This document shows positions 7,738 through 15,329 of a stretch of 38,674 bases of DNA, piece by piece. The position numbers were made by a program, and so were the translations under genes. Under the pieces are notes generated by a model that was not told the DNA's origin, did no database searches, and worked only from the letters and a program-made list of their open reading frames with translations. Source of the stretch: Mycolicibacter heraklionensis (GTDB taxonomy: Bacteria > Actinomycetota > Actinomycetes > Mycobacteriales > Mycobacteriaceae); NCBI GenBank assembly GCA_001673575.1, contig LZME01000021.1:1-38674 (forward strand). Direction: 5' to 3'. Within the stretch, counting starts at the first letter, position 1; each line of letters begins with the position of its first letter.

Positions 7738-10002
7738 TCAGAAGCCGAACAGGCCGCCGAGCTGTCCGATGCTGACCGAGATCAGATCGGTGCCGGAGAT
7801 GCCCATGTTGGAAAGCAGGTCGTCGAGGTCCAGGCCGCCGAGACCGAGGTTGTCGATCACGTCATTGACCGTCAGACCGGTCAGACCGAGGCTGGCGACC
7901 AGCGAGTCGACGGTGACGCTGCCCAGGCCCAGCGAGTTGGCGATGTCGTTCACCGTGACGCCGCCGAGTAGGCGCTGCAGAATCTCGTCCAGGTGGACGC
8001 TGTTGAGGTTCAGGTCGTCGAGCAGGTCGCCGACCTTGGCGCCGCCCAGCAGGCTTTCCAAGAAGCCGTCCAGGTGAATGTTGTTCAGCCCCAGGTCGTT
8101 TGCGATCGATCCGAGGGTCATGCCACCCAAGACATGGTCGATGAGGCCGCCGATGTCGACGTTGTTCAGGCCGAGGTTGCCCAGCAACCCGTTGATCGTG
8201 ACGTCCAGGCCGAGCCGGTCGATCACCGTGTCGATGTTCAGGTTGTTCAGGCCCCAAGAGCTCAGCATCGACACCACCGAGGTGTTCATCAGCCACGAGA
8301 AGCCGTTGTTGAGCAGGCCACTGAGGGTGACACTGTCCAGCCCCAGGTTGTGCATGACGGTGTCGAAAGGGGTGCTCAGATTCAGGCCGGTGAGCAGCTC
8401 GCTGAGCTTCTCACCGCCCACACCGGTGGCCCCCAGGAGCTGGCCGATGGTGATGTCGGACAGCGGGGTACCGGGCGCCACGCCGAGGGCGGGGGCGCCG
8501 GCACTGTAGAGCCGCTGCAGCGTCTCCAGCAGGCTGTTGGGCCCCATCAAACTGTTGAGGGTTTGGTAGCAGGACACGTTGTACAACCCCGGCAGCAGGG
8601 GGCAGGTGATGTCGGGGACCGGGATCGCGCCGTCCGCGAGTTCGAGCAACGTCTTGTCGCCCATCCCGGCCTGGGTCAGGAGGTCGGTGAACTTCTGGTC
8701 GCCGATTTCGGTGCCTTCGAGCAGGTCGCCCAGCGTCATGTTCGACATCTCCGCGCTCTGCAGCAGCTCGGAGAGCGACATGTCGTAGCCGGCGCCCTGC
8801 AGGATCTCGATCACCAGGTCGCCGACGGTCATGCTGCCGGCGCCGCCGCCACCGAACATGCCGCCCAGCAGGCTGTCGATCAGCTCGGCGAGGCTCTGGT
8901 CACCGAAACCGGAGGCGTCCAGCAGCGGGTTGATCACGCTGCCGAGCGTCATATCCGCACCACCGAACTGACTGAGCAGATCGGTGATGGTCGCGTCGCC
9001 GCCCGCCGTGGCGTGCACGAGGTCTTTGAGCGCGTCACCCAGGGTCAGATCGCCGACACCGAGTTGGCCAAGCAGGCCGGTGATGGACGTGTCGGTCATC
9101 CCGGCGGCGTGCAGCAGTCCGGTCGCCAACTCGCCCACCGACTGCTCGCCGAGACCGAACTGGTCGAGCAGGCCGGCCAGGGTCGGATTGCCGATGCCGG
9201 CCTGGCCGAGCAGGCCGGTCAGCACCTCCGCGATCGACTTGTCGCCCAGCCCCACCTGATCTGCCAGGCCGGAGATCGTCGGGTTCCCGATGCCCATCAC
9301 GTCGAGCAGGTTGGCCGCCAGGTCCGCGATCGGCTGGTCGCCGATCCCGAATTCGGACAGCAGCGCGGTGACGCTCAGGTGCCCGAAGCCGAGGCTGTCG
9401 AGCAGGCCGGTCAGCAGACCCTCCACCGACTCGTCGCCGATGCCGAACTGGCCGAGCACGTCGCCGAGCGTCGTGTTTCCGACGCCGGCCAGATCCACCA
9501 ACTGGCCCAGCTGCAGGTCGATGGTCGCGGTGTGCGGTGCGACGAACAGCCCGTTGAACAGCGGGATGTTCATCCCCGCCACGTCGATTCCGGACGTGCC
9601 GAAGAGGAACGCGTTGATCAGCGTGCCCGGCGCGTTGAGCAGAATCATGAACGCGTTGGCCGGGTCGGCGGCGAGCTGATCCATGATGTCGTTCCACGCG
9701 TTGTTCAGCGTGATGAACGGGCCGATCATCGCCAGCAGGTTGTGCAGCGTCGAACCCAGCTCGATGTTGATCTGCGCCGGCAGCGGTACCGCGTTGACGG
9801 TGATCGTCGGCAGCAGGCCCCAGCTGGTCAGCAGGCCGGTGACGTCGTTCGCCGGGTCGGCGGTCAGAACCACCGAATGCTGCTGCTGCGCAAAGTGCGT
9901 CGGGGCGGCGGGCATCGGTGCCACCGACGGAACGACGGCGATCAGCCCGGCGCCGACGACGGCAATCCCGGGCGTGAGGTAGGGGCGAAGGGTCTGCAGC
10001 AT
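7738..10002 (-). CDS. Exported solenoid-like tandem-repeat protein B (GjpA-like N-terminus)
   Basis: The 754-residue product starts at ATG 10000-10002, with GGAG about 8 nt upstream. The N-terminus (LRPYLTPGIAVVGAGLIAVVPSVAP) is a signal-like hydrophobic segment, followed by a non-repetitive domain to about residue 170 (motif NAWNDIMDQLAADPANAF). Residues 173-332 are five exact 32-residue units, each GxGxxTLxxLLxxxG followed by a 17-residue partner. Residues 584-719 are five 27/28-residue units of the type GLNNxxLDxLLxxLLGGxTVxDLxxx. A central segment has two cysteines (CPLLPGLYNVSC, about 467-478) that could form a disulfide. From memory the N-terminus resembles mycobacterial proteins annotated as outer membrane porin GjpA, but I could not check this. 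It is a paralog of the gene at 10038-12224, 35 bp upstream. The function is unknown. Confidence 0.85.
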   Translation of the reverse strand: MLQTLRPYLTPGIAVVGAGLIAVVPSVAPMPAAPTHFAQQQHSVVLTADPANDVTGLLTSWGLLPTITVNAVPLPAQINIELGSTLHNLLAMIGPFITLNNAWNDIMDQLAADPANAFMILLNAPGTLINAFLFGTSGIDVAGMNIPLFNGLFVAPHTATIDLQLGQLVDLAGVGNTTLGDVLGQFGIGDESVEGLLTGLLDSLGFGHLSVTALLSEFGIGDQPIADLAANLLDVMGIGNPTISGLADQVGLGDKSIAEVLTGLLGQAGIGNPTLAGLLDQFGLGEQSVGELATGLLHAAGMTDTSITGLLGQLGVGDLTLGDALKDLVHATAGGDATITDLLSQFGGADMTLGSVINPLLDASGFGDQSLAELIDSLLGGMFGGGGAGSMTVGDLVIEILQGAGYDMSLSELLQSAEMSNMTLGDLLEGTEIGDQKFTDLLTQAGMGDKTLLELADGAIPVPDITCPLLPGLYNVSCYQTLNSLMGPNSLLETLQRLYSAGAPALGVAPGTPLSDITIGQLLGATGVGGEKLSELLTGLNLSTPFDTVMHNLGLDSVTLSGLLNNGFSWLMNTSVVSMLSSWGLNNLNIDTVIDRLGLDVTINGLLGNLGLNNVDIGGLIDHVLGGMTLGSIANDLGLNNIHLDGFLESLLGGAKVGDLLDDLNLNSVHLDEILQRLLGGVTVNDIANSLGLGSVTVDSLVASLGLTGLTVNDVIDNLGLGGLDLDDLLSNMGISGTDLISVSIGQLGGLFGF
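7846..8253 (-). repeat. Five tandem 27/28-aa units near the C-terminus of solenoid protein B
   Basis: Units begin at residues 584, 611, 638, 665 and 692. The first four are exactly 27 residues and the last is 28. The consensus is GLNNxxLDxLLxxLLGGxTVxDLxxxL. Confidence 0.8.
9007..9486 (-). repeat. Five tandem 96-bp (32-aa) units in solenoid protein B
   Basis: Residues 173, 205, 237, 269 and 301 each begin a unit opening GVGN, GFGH, GIGN, GIGN or GMTD. The period is exactly 32 residues. Each unit is a 15-residue half (GIGNPTLAGLLDQFG type) plus a 17-residue half (LGEQSVGELATGLLHAA type), which suggests two short capped helices per unit. Confidence 0.85.
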
Positions 10003-10037
10003 CAGGTTCTCCGAGTCGATTCGGTGGATGGGGGCGG

Positions 10038-12224
10038 TTACACGCCGCCGAACAGCGAGGCGAAGAATCCGCCGAAATCGCCGAGATGGGTGTTGATCAG
10101 CACCATGTCCGACAGGCCGAACTGGTCCAGCAGGTCGTTGAGGGTGTCGCTGCCCAGGCCCATGTTGGTGAGCATCGAGTTCAACGTTCCGTCGCCGAAG
10201 ATGTCCGCCAGCAGCTCGTCGAGCTCGGTGGTGGCGAGTTCGAAGCTGCTCAGCAGGTCGGCGATGGTCTGTCCGCCCAGGAAGCCGCCGACCAGCGTGT
10301 CGAGGTCGGTGGTGGCGAATCCCAGGCCGCCCAGCACCGACCCCAGCGTCATGTCGCCCAGCAGGCTGTGCAACAGGGTGTCGAGGTGGGTGTTGCCGAG
10401 GTCGGTGGTGCCGAGCAACGAGCCCAGGGTCTGGCCGCCGAAGATGCCGTCGAGCAGGTCACCCAGATGCTGGTTGCCGATGCCCGCGCCGTTGAGCAGC
10501 TCGCCCAACGTGCCGGTGCCCAGCAGGTTGCCGAGCATCTCGTCGAGGGTGGTGTTGTTCAACCCCATGTCGGTGAGCAGCTGACCCAGGCTGGTGTTGT
10601 CCATGCCGAAGCTGGCGACCAGCTCGTCCAGCGTCTGGGTGTTCATGCCCATACCGGTGAGCACCGAGCTCAGGGTCATGGAGAGGTTGGCTTCCAGCAG
10701 ATCGCTGAGCTTCTGATCGGCCATCGGCCCGAGTAGCTGGGCGATGGTCTGGTCGCTCATGCCCTGCCCGGCCAGGATGCTGTTGATCGTGTTGGCGTTG
10801 AGCCCGTCGATCATGCCCTGGCCGCCGATCTTGTCGGCGACGGTGTCGCCGCCGGTGGCCCAGATCAGGTTGTTCAGGGTCAGGCCGCCGAAGCCGAGGT
10901 TGCTGAAGACGGTGCCCAGCGAGACGTTGCCCAGGTGCATGGCGTCGACGATGTTCTGCATGGTCAGACCGCCCAGGCCGGCGGCGTTCACCAGGTCGCC
11001 GACGGTGGCGTCGCCCAGGCCTGCGCCGCCGAGGAAGTCGACGGCCAGCGATCCCACGCTGATGTCGCCGAGACCCATCGCGTCGATCAGGTCCAACGGG
11101 GTCCGCTGACCCAGGTCCAGCGCGTCGAGCACCTTGGGCAGGATGTCGCCGACGGTCAGGTCGGCCAGCCCCAGCGAGTCGAGCAGGTCGACCGGGGTCC
11201 GCTGCCCCAGGCCGAGCCCGTCGAGCAGGCTGGCGGCCAGGCCGGAGACGGGCTGGTCGGCAAGGCCGAGCTGGCCGAGCAGGCCGGTGACGGTCGGATC
11301 GCCGATGCCGGCGGCGTCGAGCACCGCCAGCAGTGCGCCCGACACCGACTGATCGGCCAGCCCGACGTTGCCCAGCAGATCACCGAGCGTCGGGTTGCCG
11401 ATGCCGATCGCGTCGAGCAGCTTGGTGCCCAAGTCGGCCACCGACTCGTCGCTGAGGCCGACGTTGCCCAGGATGTCGATCAGGTTCTTGTGGCCCAGGC
11501 CCATGGCGTCGAGCAGTCCGGTGGCGAGCTGTGCGGCGGACTGCGGCCCGATTCCGATCGCGTTGATCAGATCCAGCGGGGTCTGGTGACCCAGCCCCAC
11601 CCCGTCGAGCAGGCTGGTCACCATCGACCCGATCGGCAGGTCGCCGATTCCGATTCCGGACAGGATCGTGGTCAGGCTCTTGTTGCCGAGGTTGACGGTG
11701 TCCAGGACCTGACCGAGGGTGAACTCGAGGTCGAAGGACTGCGGACCCGCCAGCAGGCCGTTGAACGCCGGGATGGTGAGGCCCAGTATCTCGATCGTGT
11801 TCGTGCCGTTGAGCCAGGCGTTGAGCAGGGTGGCCGGCGCGTTGAACAGGATGCTGAGCGTGTTGGCCGGGTCGATGGCGATCGCGGCCCAGATCTCGTT
11901 CCACGCATTGGCGACCGTGACGAACGGTGCGACCGACGACAACAGCAGCCCCAGCTCGGACGGCAGCATCCCGGAGTCCAGGTGCTGGCCCAGGTTGGCC
12001 AGGTTGGCGGCGGTGTTGCTGAACAGCTGATCCCAGGTGACCAGTACATCGGATGTGTTGGCCACCAACCGCAGGTTCGGTTGCTGGACCGGCGCGAGAT
12101 CCTGCTTTGGCGCCGGCAAAGTATGCAGGCTTACCTGCGGCATCGGCACAGCAGTGACGCCGACGAGACCGGCACCGACTAGGGCGACACCCGTCGTGGC
12201 GTAGGGACGAAGTAACTGCTGCAT
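10038..12224 (-). CDS. Exported solenoid-like tandem-repeat protein A (GjpA-like N-terminus)
   Basis: I place the start at ATG 12222-12224 (728 aa, MQQLLRPYATTGVALVGAGL), which aligns with paralog B and opens with a signal-like segment. The frame extends further upstream to 12377, but that part is not protein-like and covers the operator boxes. Residues 60-170 form a non-repetitive domain (NAWNEIWAAIAIDPANT). Residues 178-401 are seven exact 32-residue units. Residues 554-688 are five exact 27-residue units, and the protein ends in LGDFGGFFASLFGGV. No cysteine is visible. The units look like pairs of short amphipathic helices with Gly and Asn/Thr caps, so an alpha-solenoid is a plausible fold. 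It is probably the first gene of a four-gene operon. Cell-envelope location is inferred; the function is unknown. Confidence 0.85.
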   Translation of the reverse strand: MQQLLRPYATTGVALVGAGLVGVTAVPMPQVSLHTLPAPKQDLAPVQQPNLRLVANTSDVLVTWDQLFSNTAANLANLGQHLDSGMLPSELGLLLSSVAPFVTVANAWNEIWAAIAIDPANTLSILFNAPATLLNAWLNGTNTIEILGLTIPAFNGLLAGPQSFDLEFTLGQVLDTVNLGNKSLTTILSGIGIGDLPIGSMVTSLLDGVGLGHQTPLDLINAIGIGPQSAAQLATGLLDAMGLGHKNLIDILGNVGLSDESVADLGTKLLDAIGIGNPTLGDLLGNVGLADQSVSGALLAVLDAAGIGDPTVTGLLGQLGLADQPVSGLAASLLDGLGLGQRTPVDLLDSLGLADLTVGDILPKVLDALDLGQRTPLDLIDAMGLGDISVGSLAVDFLGGAGLGDATVGDLVNAAGLGGLTMQNIVDAMHLGNVSLGTVFSNLGFGGLTLNNLIWATGGDTVADKIGGQGMIDGLNANTINSILAGQGMSDQTIAQLLGPMADQKLSDLLEANLSMTLSSVLTGMGMNTQTLDELVASFGMDNTSLGQLLTDMGLNNTTLDEMLGNLLGTGTLGELLNGAGIGNQHLGDLLDGIFGGQTLGSLLGTTDLGNTHLDTLLHSLLGDMTLGSVLGGLGFATTDLDTLVGGFLGGQTIADLLSSFELATTELDELLADIFGDGTLNSMLTNMGLGSDTLNDLLDQFGLSDMVLINTHLGDFGGFFASLFGGV
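10161..10565 (-). repeat. Five tandem 81-bp (27-aa) units in solenoid protein A
   Basis: Units start at residues 554, 581, 608, 635 and 662, exactly 27 apart (a sixth, partial unit begins at 689). Consensus: (G/D)(L/I)(G/N)NTxLDxLLxxLLGxxTLGxLLxxx. Confidence 0.85.
11022..11693 (-). repeat. Seven tandem 96-bp (32-aa) units in solenoid protein A
   Basis: Units start at residues 178, 210, 242, 274, 306, 338 and 370, exactly 32 apart, opening NLGNK, GLGHQ, GLGHK, GIGNP, GIGDP, GLGQR and DLGQR. An eighth begins at 402 but drifts out of register. Each unit is a 15 + 17 residue pair as in protein B. Confidence 0.85.
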
Positions 12225-12289
12225 CGGAAATTTCTTCCATCTCGAGGTATCAAACGTTCGCGACAGTACATGAGCAGCATCACATTTCC

Positions 12290-12295
12290 AATATA
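12290..12295 (-). promoter_or_regulatory. Candidate -10 box of the repeat-protein operon
   Basis: On the minus strand this reads TATATT, about 65 nt upstream of the ATG of solenoid protein A, in an AT-richer stretch. No convincing -35 hexamer is seen 16-18 nt further upstream. The operator boxes begin about 40 bp upstream of it. Confidence 0.35.
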
Positions 12296-12335
12296 GATTT
12301 CTCAGGCTCACAGCCGGATTTTTCAGGCGCAGAAA

Positions 12336-12400
12336 GACAACGTTCGTAGTCAATATTTCGACAACACGCGTAGTCACTAAACTGACAACATGCGTGGTCA
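12336..12400. promoter_or_regulatory. Three palindromic 17-bp boxes at exact 24-bp spacing (putative operator array)
   Basis: The boxes are gacaacgttcgtagtca (12336-12352), gacaacacgcgtagtca (12360-12376) and gacaacatgcgtggtca (12384-12400), separated by unrelated 7-nt spacers. Each is an imperfect dyad of the form GACnAC-N4-GTnGTC, the size and symmetry typical of a TetR-family operator. The array lies 112-176 bp upstream of the solenoid operon start. No regulator gene is visible in the window, so the cognate protein is unknown. Confidence 0.7.
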
Positions 12401-12770
12401 GGGCAGGTGAAGACCCGCGGTACCGCTTAACCTTCCGGAGAAGTCCACCATTGTCGCCCGCATTAACATCATTTAAGCAATGCGATTAACAACTTTATAG
12501 GCCGTCAAAAGTTGATAAATTGCTGAGCAATCTCGGATCGCGGCTGGCGACCTCGGCGGACAACCGTCCACGAACGCGTTACCGGCCGTTCCGCCATGAC
12601 GGGGAAGTTTCCGCGGCTGGAGATGGCGCAGCGAGGGCTTGGCCGGCGTCTCGATCCCGTGCTGCGCGCACCGCCACATCGTGGACGGCGGCGGCAGCGA
12701 CCGGGTTTGCTGGGTCGCGAACACCCTACAGCCGAGCGGTACGGATCGAGATCCCCCGGCGTGTCGGTTG
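12401..12770. other. Spacer without a supportable gene
   Basis: This lies between the operator array and the stop of the acyl-AMP ligase. The first half is unusually AT-rich for the window and holds an imperfect hairpin at 12477-12523 (inner stem caacttt 12490-12496 with aaagttg 12508-12514; outer gcaat with attgc). It may act as a terminator for the ligase gene, but there is no clean U tract. The GC-rich second half has open frames on both strands, none resembling a protein I know. Confidence 0.5.
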
Positions 12771-14660
12771 TCAGTCCGCGTCGCGCCGTTGGCGTGCCAG
12801 CCGGCCGACGAACCGGGCCAGGCCGAGCGCCATCTGCTGCTTGGCGGCCATTCCCGGTTCGGCGGCCGGGGGCGGCGGTGCGTTCCACTGGGCAACGGCC
12901 GTCAGCTCGCCCGCACTGAACTTCTCCCGACACGCCGCCCGCTGGATCTTGCCGCTCGATGTGGTGGGAATGCTCATTGGTTTGACCAGCAGCACATCGT
13001 GCACCTCGGTCCGGTGGTGGCGCCGGACCGCGTCGCGGATCGCGGCCAGCACACCGTCGATATCGGTGTCGGGCATGCGGTGTCGCTGCACCTCTTGGAC
13101 CACCACGAGTCGTTCACAGGCGAACGGATCCCCGCGCTCACCGGTTATCGCGAACACCGCGCCGCGCCCAGCCAACAACACCGCGTTGCTGTCCTGCACG
13201 GTGCGCTCGATGTCGTTGGGGTAGTGGACGACATCGCCCAGGACGATCAGGTCTTTACAGCGCCCGGTGACGAACAGTTCACCGTCGCGCAGGAATCCGC
13301 GGTCCCCGGTGCGCAGGAACGGGCCCCGAAAGGCTTGGCCGGCATCGGCCAGATACGCCGCGAAGGTCTGCTCGGTCTCCGCGCCGCGGCGCCAATATCC
13401 TTGCCCCACACTGGGGCCGGAGACCCAGATCTCCCCGACCCCGTCAGCGTCGCACTCGATTCGGGTCTCCGGGTCGACGATGATGACCCGCTGGCCGCCC
13501 CGCGGCCGCCCGCATCCGACCACCGCGGCGGCGACCGGATCGTCGGGCGCAGCTTCGACGACCCGGTCTTCACCGAGCGCCCCGCGATCGACGTGCACCA
13601 CCACCGGCAGCGGGGAATCCGATCCACCGGACACGCCCAGCGTCGCCTCCGCCAGGCCGTACACCGGCAAAAACGTCTCGGGGGCGAACCCGGCCGGTGC
13701 GAACGCCTCGGAGAACGCCTGCAGCGACGCGGGATTCACCGGTTCACCACCGTTGAGGGCGACCTGCCAGTTGGACAGATCAAGCGCCGCGCGCTCGGTC
13801 GCCGTGCTGCGTTTGACGCACCAGTCGTAGGCGAAATTGGGTGCGCCGGAGATGACCGCTCCGTGCCGGGACATCGCTTCCAGCCAGCGCATCGGGCGCA
13901 TCAAGAAAGCGCCCGGCGACATCACCACCGTGGTCGTCCCGACATACAGCGTCATCAGGACCCCGCCGATAAGGCCCAGGTCGTGATACTGCGGCAGCCA
14001 GGTCACCGAACCTACCGGGCGATGGAACACCGGGTTGTCCGGCGCGGGGGCCCAGGTCTGGCGAACGGTCTCCAGGTTGTGCATGAAGTTGCCGTGGGTC
14101 AGCACCACGCCCTTGGGTGCCTTGGTGGTTCCCGAGGTGTATTGGATTGCGGCGATGGTCGCCGCGGTCACCGGCGGCAGCGCCCAGCGATCGGCGGCGG
14201 CTTCATCGCCGCTCAATTCTTCGGTGGCGAACCACTGCAGCGGAGACAAGCCCGCCGCCTCGGCCGCGCGGTCCGCCGCGGCCCGGATCCCGTCTTGGGT
14301 TTTCAGGGTGGCCAGAGCGATTTCGGCGCGCGCATCGGGCACGATTGCCTCGATTCGCGCCGAGGTCCATTGCGCGTCCACCGGAATCGCGACGGCGCGG
14401 GCATACAGGCAGCCGAAGAAGGCGACGATGCTGTCCAGGCCCGGCCGGCAGAAGATCAGCACTCGCTGGCCCGCCGCGCCGTGCTGCTGCAGACCGGCGG
14501 CGACCGCCCGGGCCCGACGATCCAGCTCCCGATAGGTCAGCCGGTCGTGTTCTTCGTCGCCCTCCGGGCAGAAGAGGAAGGCGGGTTTCTCGTCGTGGCG
14601 GTCGGCCTGCTGCGTGAGCAGGTCCACCAACGTAAATGCGCTGGGCTCTGTCGTTGACAT
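12771..14660 (-). CDS. Fatty-acyl-AMP ligase (FadD/FAAL family), not FadD32
   Basis: This 629-residue enzyme should activate a fatty acid as acyl-adenylate for transfer to an acyl carrier domain. Adenylate-forming motifs are in order: YTSGTTKAPKG (174-184), LNGGEPV (302-308), YGLAEATLGVS (334-344), LRTGDRGF (449-456), GRCKDLIVLGDVVHYPNDIE (466-485, with the HYPxDIE hallmark of FAALs) and the A10 lysine K571 in TTSSGKIQR. I chose ATG 14658-14660, preceded by AGGTG; an in-frame GTG at 14672 is an alternative. The N-terminus and many internal stretches differ from FadD32 as I remember it, and it is not next to pks13, so it is an extra FAAL. No polyketide synthase or ACP gene is adjacent. It lies 43 bp downstream of the membrane-protein gene and may share its promoter. 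Confidence 0.88.
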   Translation of the reverse strand: MSTTEPSAFTLVDLLTQQADRHDEKPAFLFCPEGDEEHDRLTYRELDRRARAVAAGLQQHGAAGQRVLIFCRPGLDSIVAFFGCLYARAVAIPVDAQWTSARIEAIVPDARAEIALATLKTQDGIRAAADRAAEAAGLSPLQWFATEELSGDEAAADRWALPPVTAATIAAIQYTSGTTKAPKGVVLTHGNFMHNLETVRQTWAPAPDNPVFHRPVGSVTWLPQYHDLGLIGGVLMTLYVGTTTVVMSPGAFLMRPMRWLEAMSRHGAVISGAPNFAYDWCVKRSTATERAALDLSNWQVALNGGEPVNPASLQAFSEAFAPAGFAPETFLPVYGLAEATLGVSGGSDSPLPVVVHVDRGALGEDRVVEAAPDDPVAAAVVGCGRPRGGQRVIIVDPETRIECDADGVGEIWVSGPSVGQGYWRRGAETEQTFAAYLADAGQAFRGPFLRTGDRGFLRDGELFVTGRCKDLIVLGDVVHYPNDIERTVQDSNAVLLAGRGAVFAITGERGDPFACERLVVVQEVQRHRMPDTDIDGVLAAIRDAVRRHHRTEVHDVLLVKPMSIPTTSSGKIQRAACREKFSAGELTAVAQWNAPPPPAAEPGMAAKQQMALGLARFVGRLARQRRDAD

Positions 14661-14703
14661 AGCCCAGCGCACCTACAGTTCGAACGGAGTTACTGCTGCT
14701 GAA

Positions 14704-15252
14704 TTACTGCTGCTGGCAGAGGTTGTCCAGGACGTCGATCTGACCGCGCAGTTGGTCGCGCAGCGGCTGCTGGACGGCGTCCTCGGGCGAGTGCCCAGCC
14801 AGGTAGTTGATGCTCAGCGACTCGAGCGTGTCGGCCATGTCGCCCACGGCCTTCGACAGGTCGGCCGGGGTAGCCGGGTTGGCCTCGAGGTTCTGGTGCA
14901 GGAAGGCACCACCGGCGAACAGCGAAAGCCGCGCGTTGGTGCCCACCGCCAGGTCACCGGCCAGGTCGCCCGGCACCGGGTTCTGCAGGTTGGTGTTGAA
15001 CTGGGTGCCCTGACGCACGACGCCCTGCGCCTCGCAGATCTTGCCCTTGGCCTCGGCACGCTGGTCGTCGGAGAACTTCTGGCTCGTCGACGGGTGGAAC
15101 CAGCCGAAGATAGCCAAAACGATGCCGATCACGGCCAGCGCCAACGCGGCGATCGTGGGCACCGACAACGCCGGTGCGGGAGTGGAAGATTGCGGAAAAC
15201 CCGCGGTCTTGGGCTTGGCAGAGGAGGATTCGCTCGCAGAAGTCTCAGGCAT
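14704..15252 (-). CDS. Single-pass membrane-anchored protein of unknown function
   Basis: The 182-residue product starts at ATG 15250-15252 ([10 protein letters not shown]); the longer frame upstream crosses the promoter. Residues 1-30 are Ser/Pro-rich, about 32-52 form one hydrophobic helix ([19 protein letters not shown]), and the rest is a hydrophilic domain probably outside the membrane. That domain has two cysteines (in GKICEAQG and near the end in DNLCQQQ) that may form a disulfide. It is divergent from dprE1 with only 77 bp between start codons. In M. tuberculosis, as I recall, the gene preceding dprE1 is the GtrA-like Rv3789, so this position differs. I do not recognise the family. 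Confidence 0.75.
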   Translation of the reverse strand: MPETSASESSSAKPKTAGFPQSSTPAPALSVPTIAALALAVIGIVLAIFGWFHPSTSQKFSDDQRAEAKGKICEAQGVVRQGTQFNTNLQNPVPGDLAGDLAVGTNARLSLFAGGAFLHQNLEANPATPADLSKAVGDMADTLESLSINYLAGHSPEDAVQQPLRDQLRGQIDVLDNLCQQQ

Positions 15253-15258
15253 TGCGCG

Positions 15259-15287
15259 ATCGTAACGGCACAGCTGCGAATAGTCAC
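15259..15287 (-). promoter_or_regulatory. Leaderless promoter of the membrane-protein gene
   Basis: On the minus strand a -35 GTGACT (15282-15287) and a -10 TACGAT (15259-15264) are separated by exactly 17 nt. The ATG begins 6 nt after the -10 box and no Shine-Dalgarno is seen, so transcription probably starts at or very near the start codon. Confidence 0.6.
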
Positions 15288-15315
15288 GCCGAACCGGGAT
15301 CCGGCGCGTTGGCGG

Positions 15316-15321
15316 TACCCT
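15316..15321 (+). promoter_or_regulatory. Candidate -10 box of dprE1
   Basis: TACCCT fits the mycobacterial TAnnnT pattern and ends 8 nt before the dprE1 ATG. The gap has no ribosome-binding sequence, which is consistent with a leaderless mRNA. No clear -35 box is visible. Confidence 0.4.
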
Positions 15322-15329
15322 CATGTGCG

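Noticed and set aside
7993..10584. An 863-codon plus-strand frame across the two solenoid genes
   Set aside because: It is a shadow of the repetitive minus-strand genes, Gln/Val/Asp-rich with no recognisable domain, and it crosses the real intergenic gap.
10161..11693. CRISPR-like array suggested by regular short repeats
   Set aside because: The periods are 96 and 81 bp, always in frame, with protein-level conservation and no constant DNA repeat or unique spacers.
12473..12933. Minus-strand frames extending past the 3' end of the acyl-AMP ligase gene
   Set aside because: They overlap the ligase in other frames, have no domain, and show Arg/Pro-rich shadow composition.
12771..14660. Identification of the acyl-AMP ligase as FadD32
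   Set aside because: The N-terminus and most variable segments differ from remembered FadD32, and fadD32 is expected next to the pks13 5' end, beyond the right edge.
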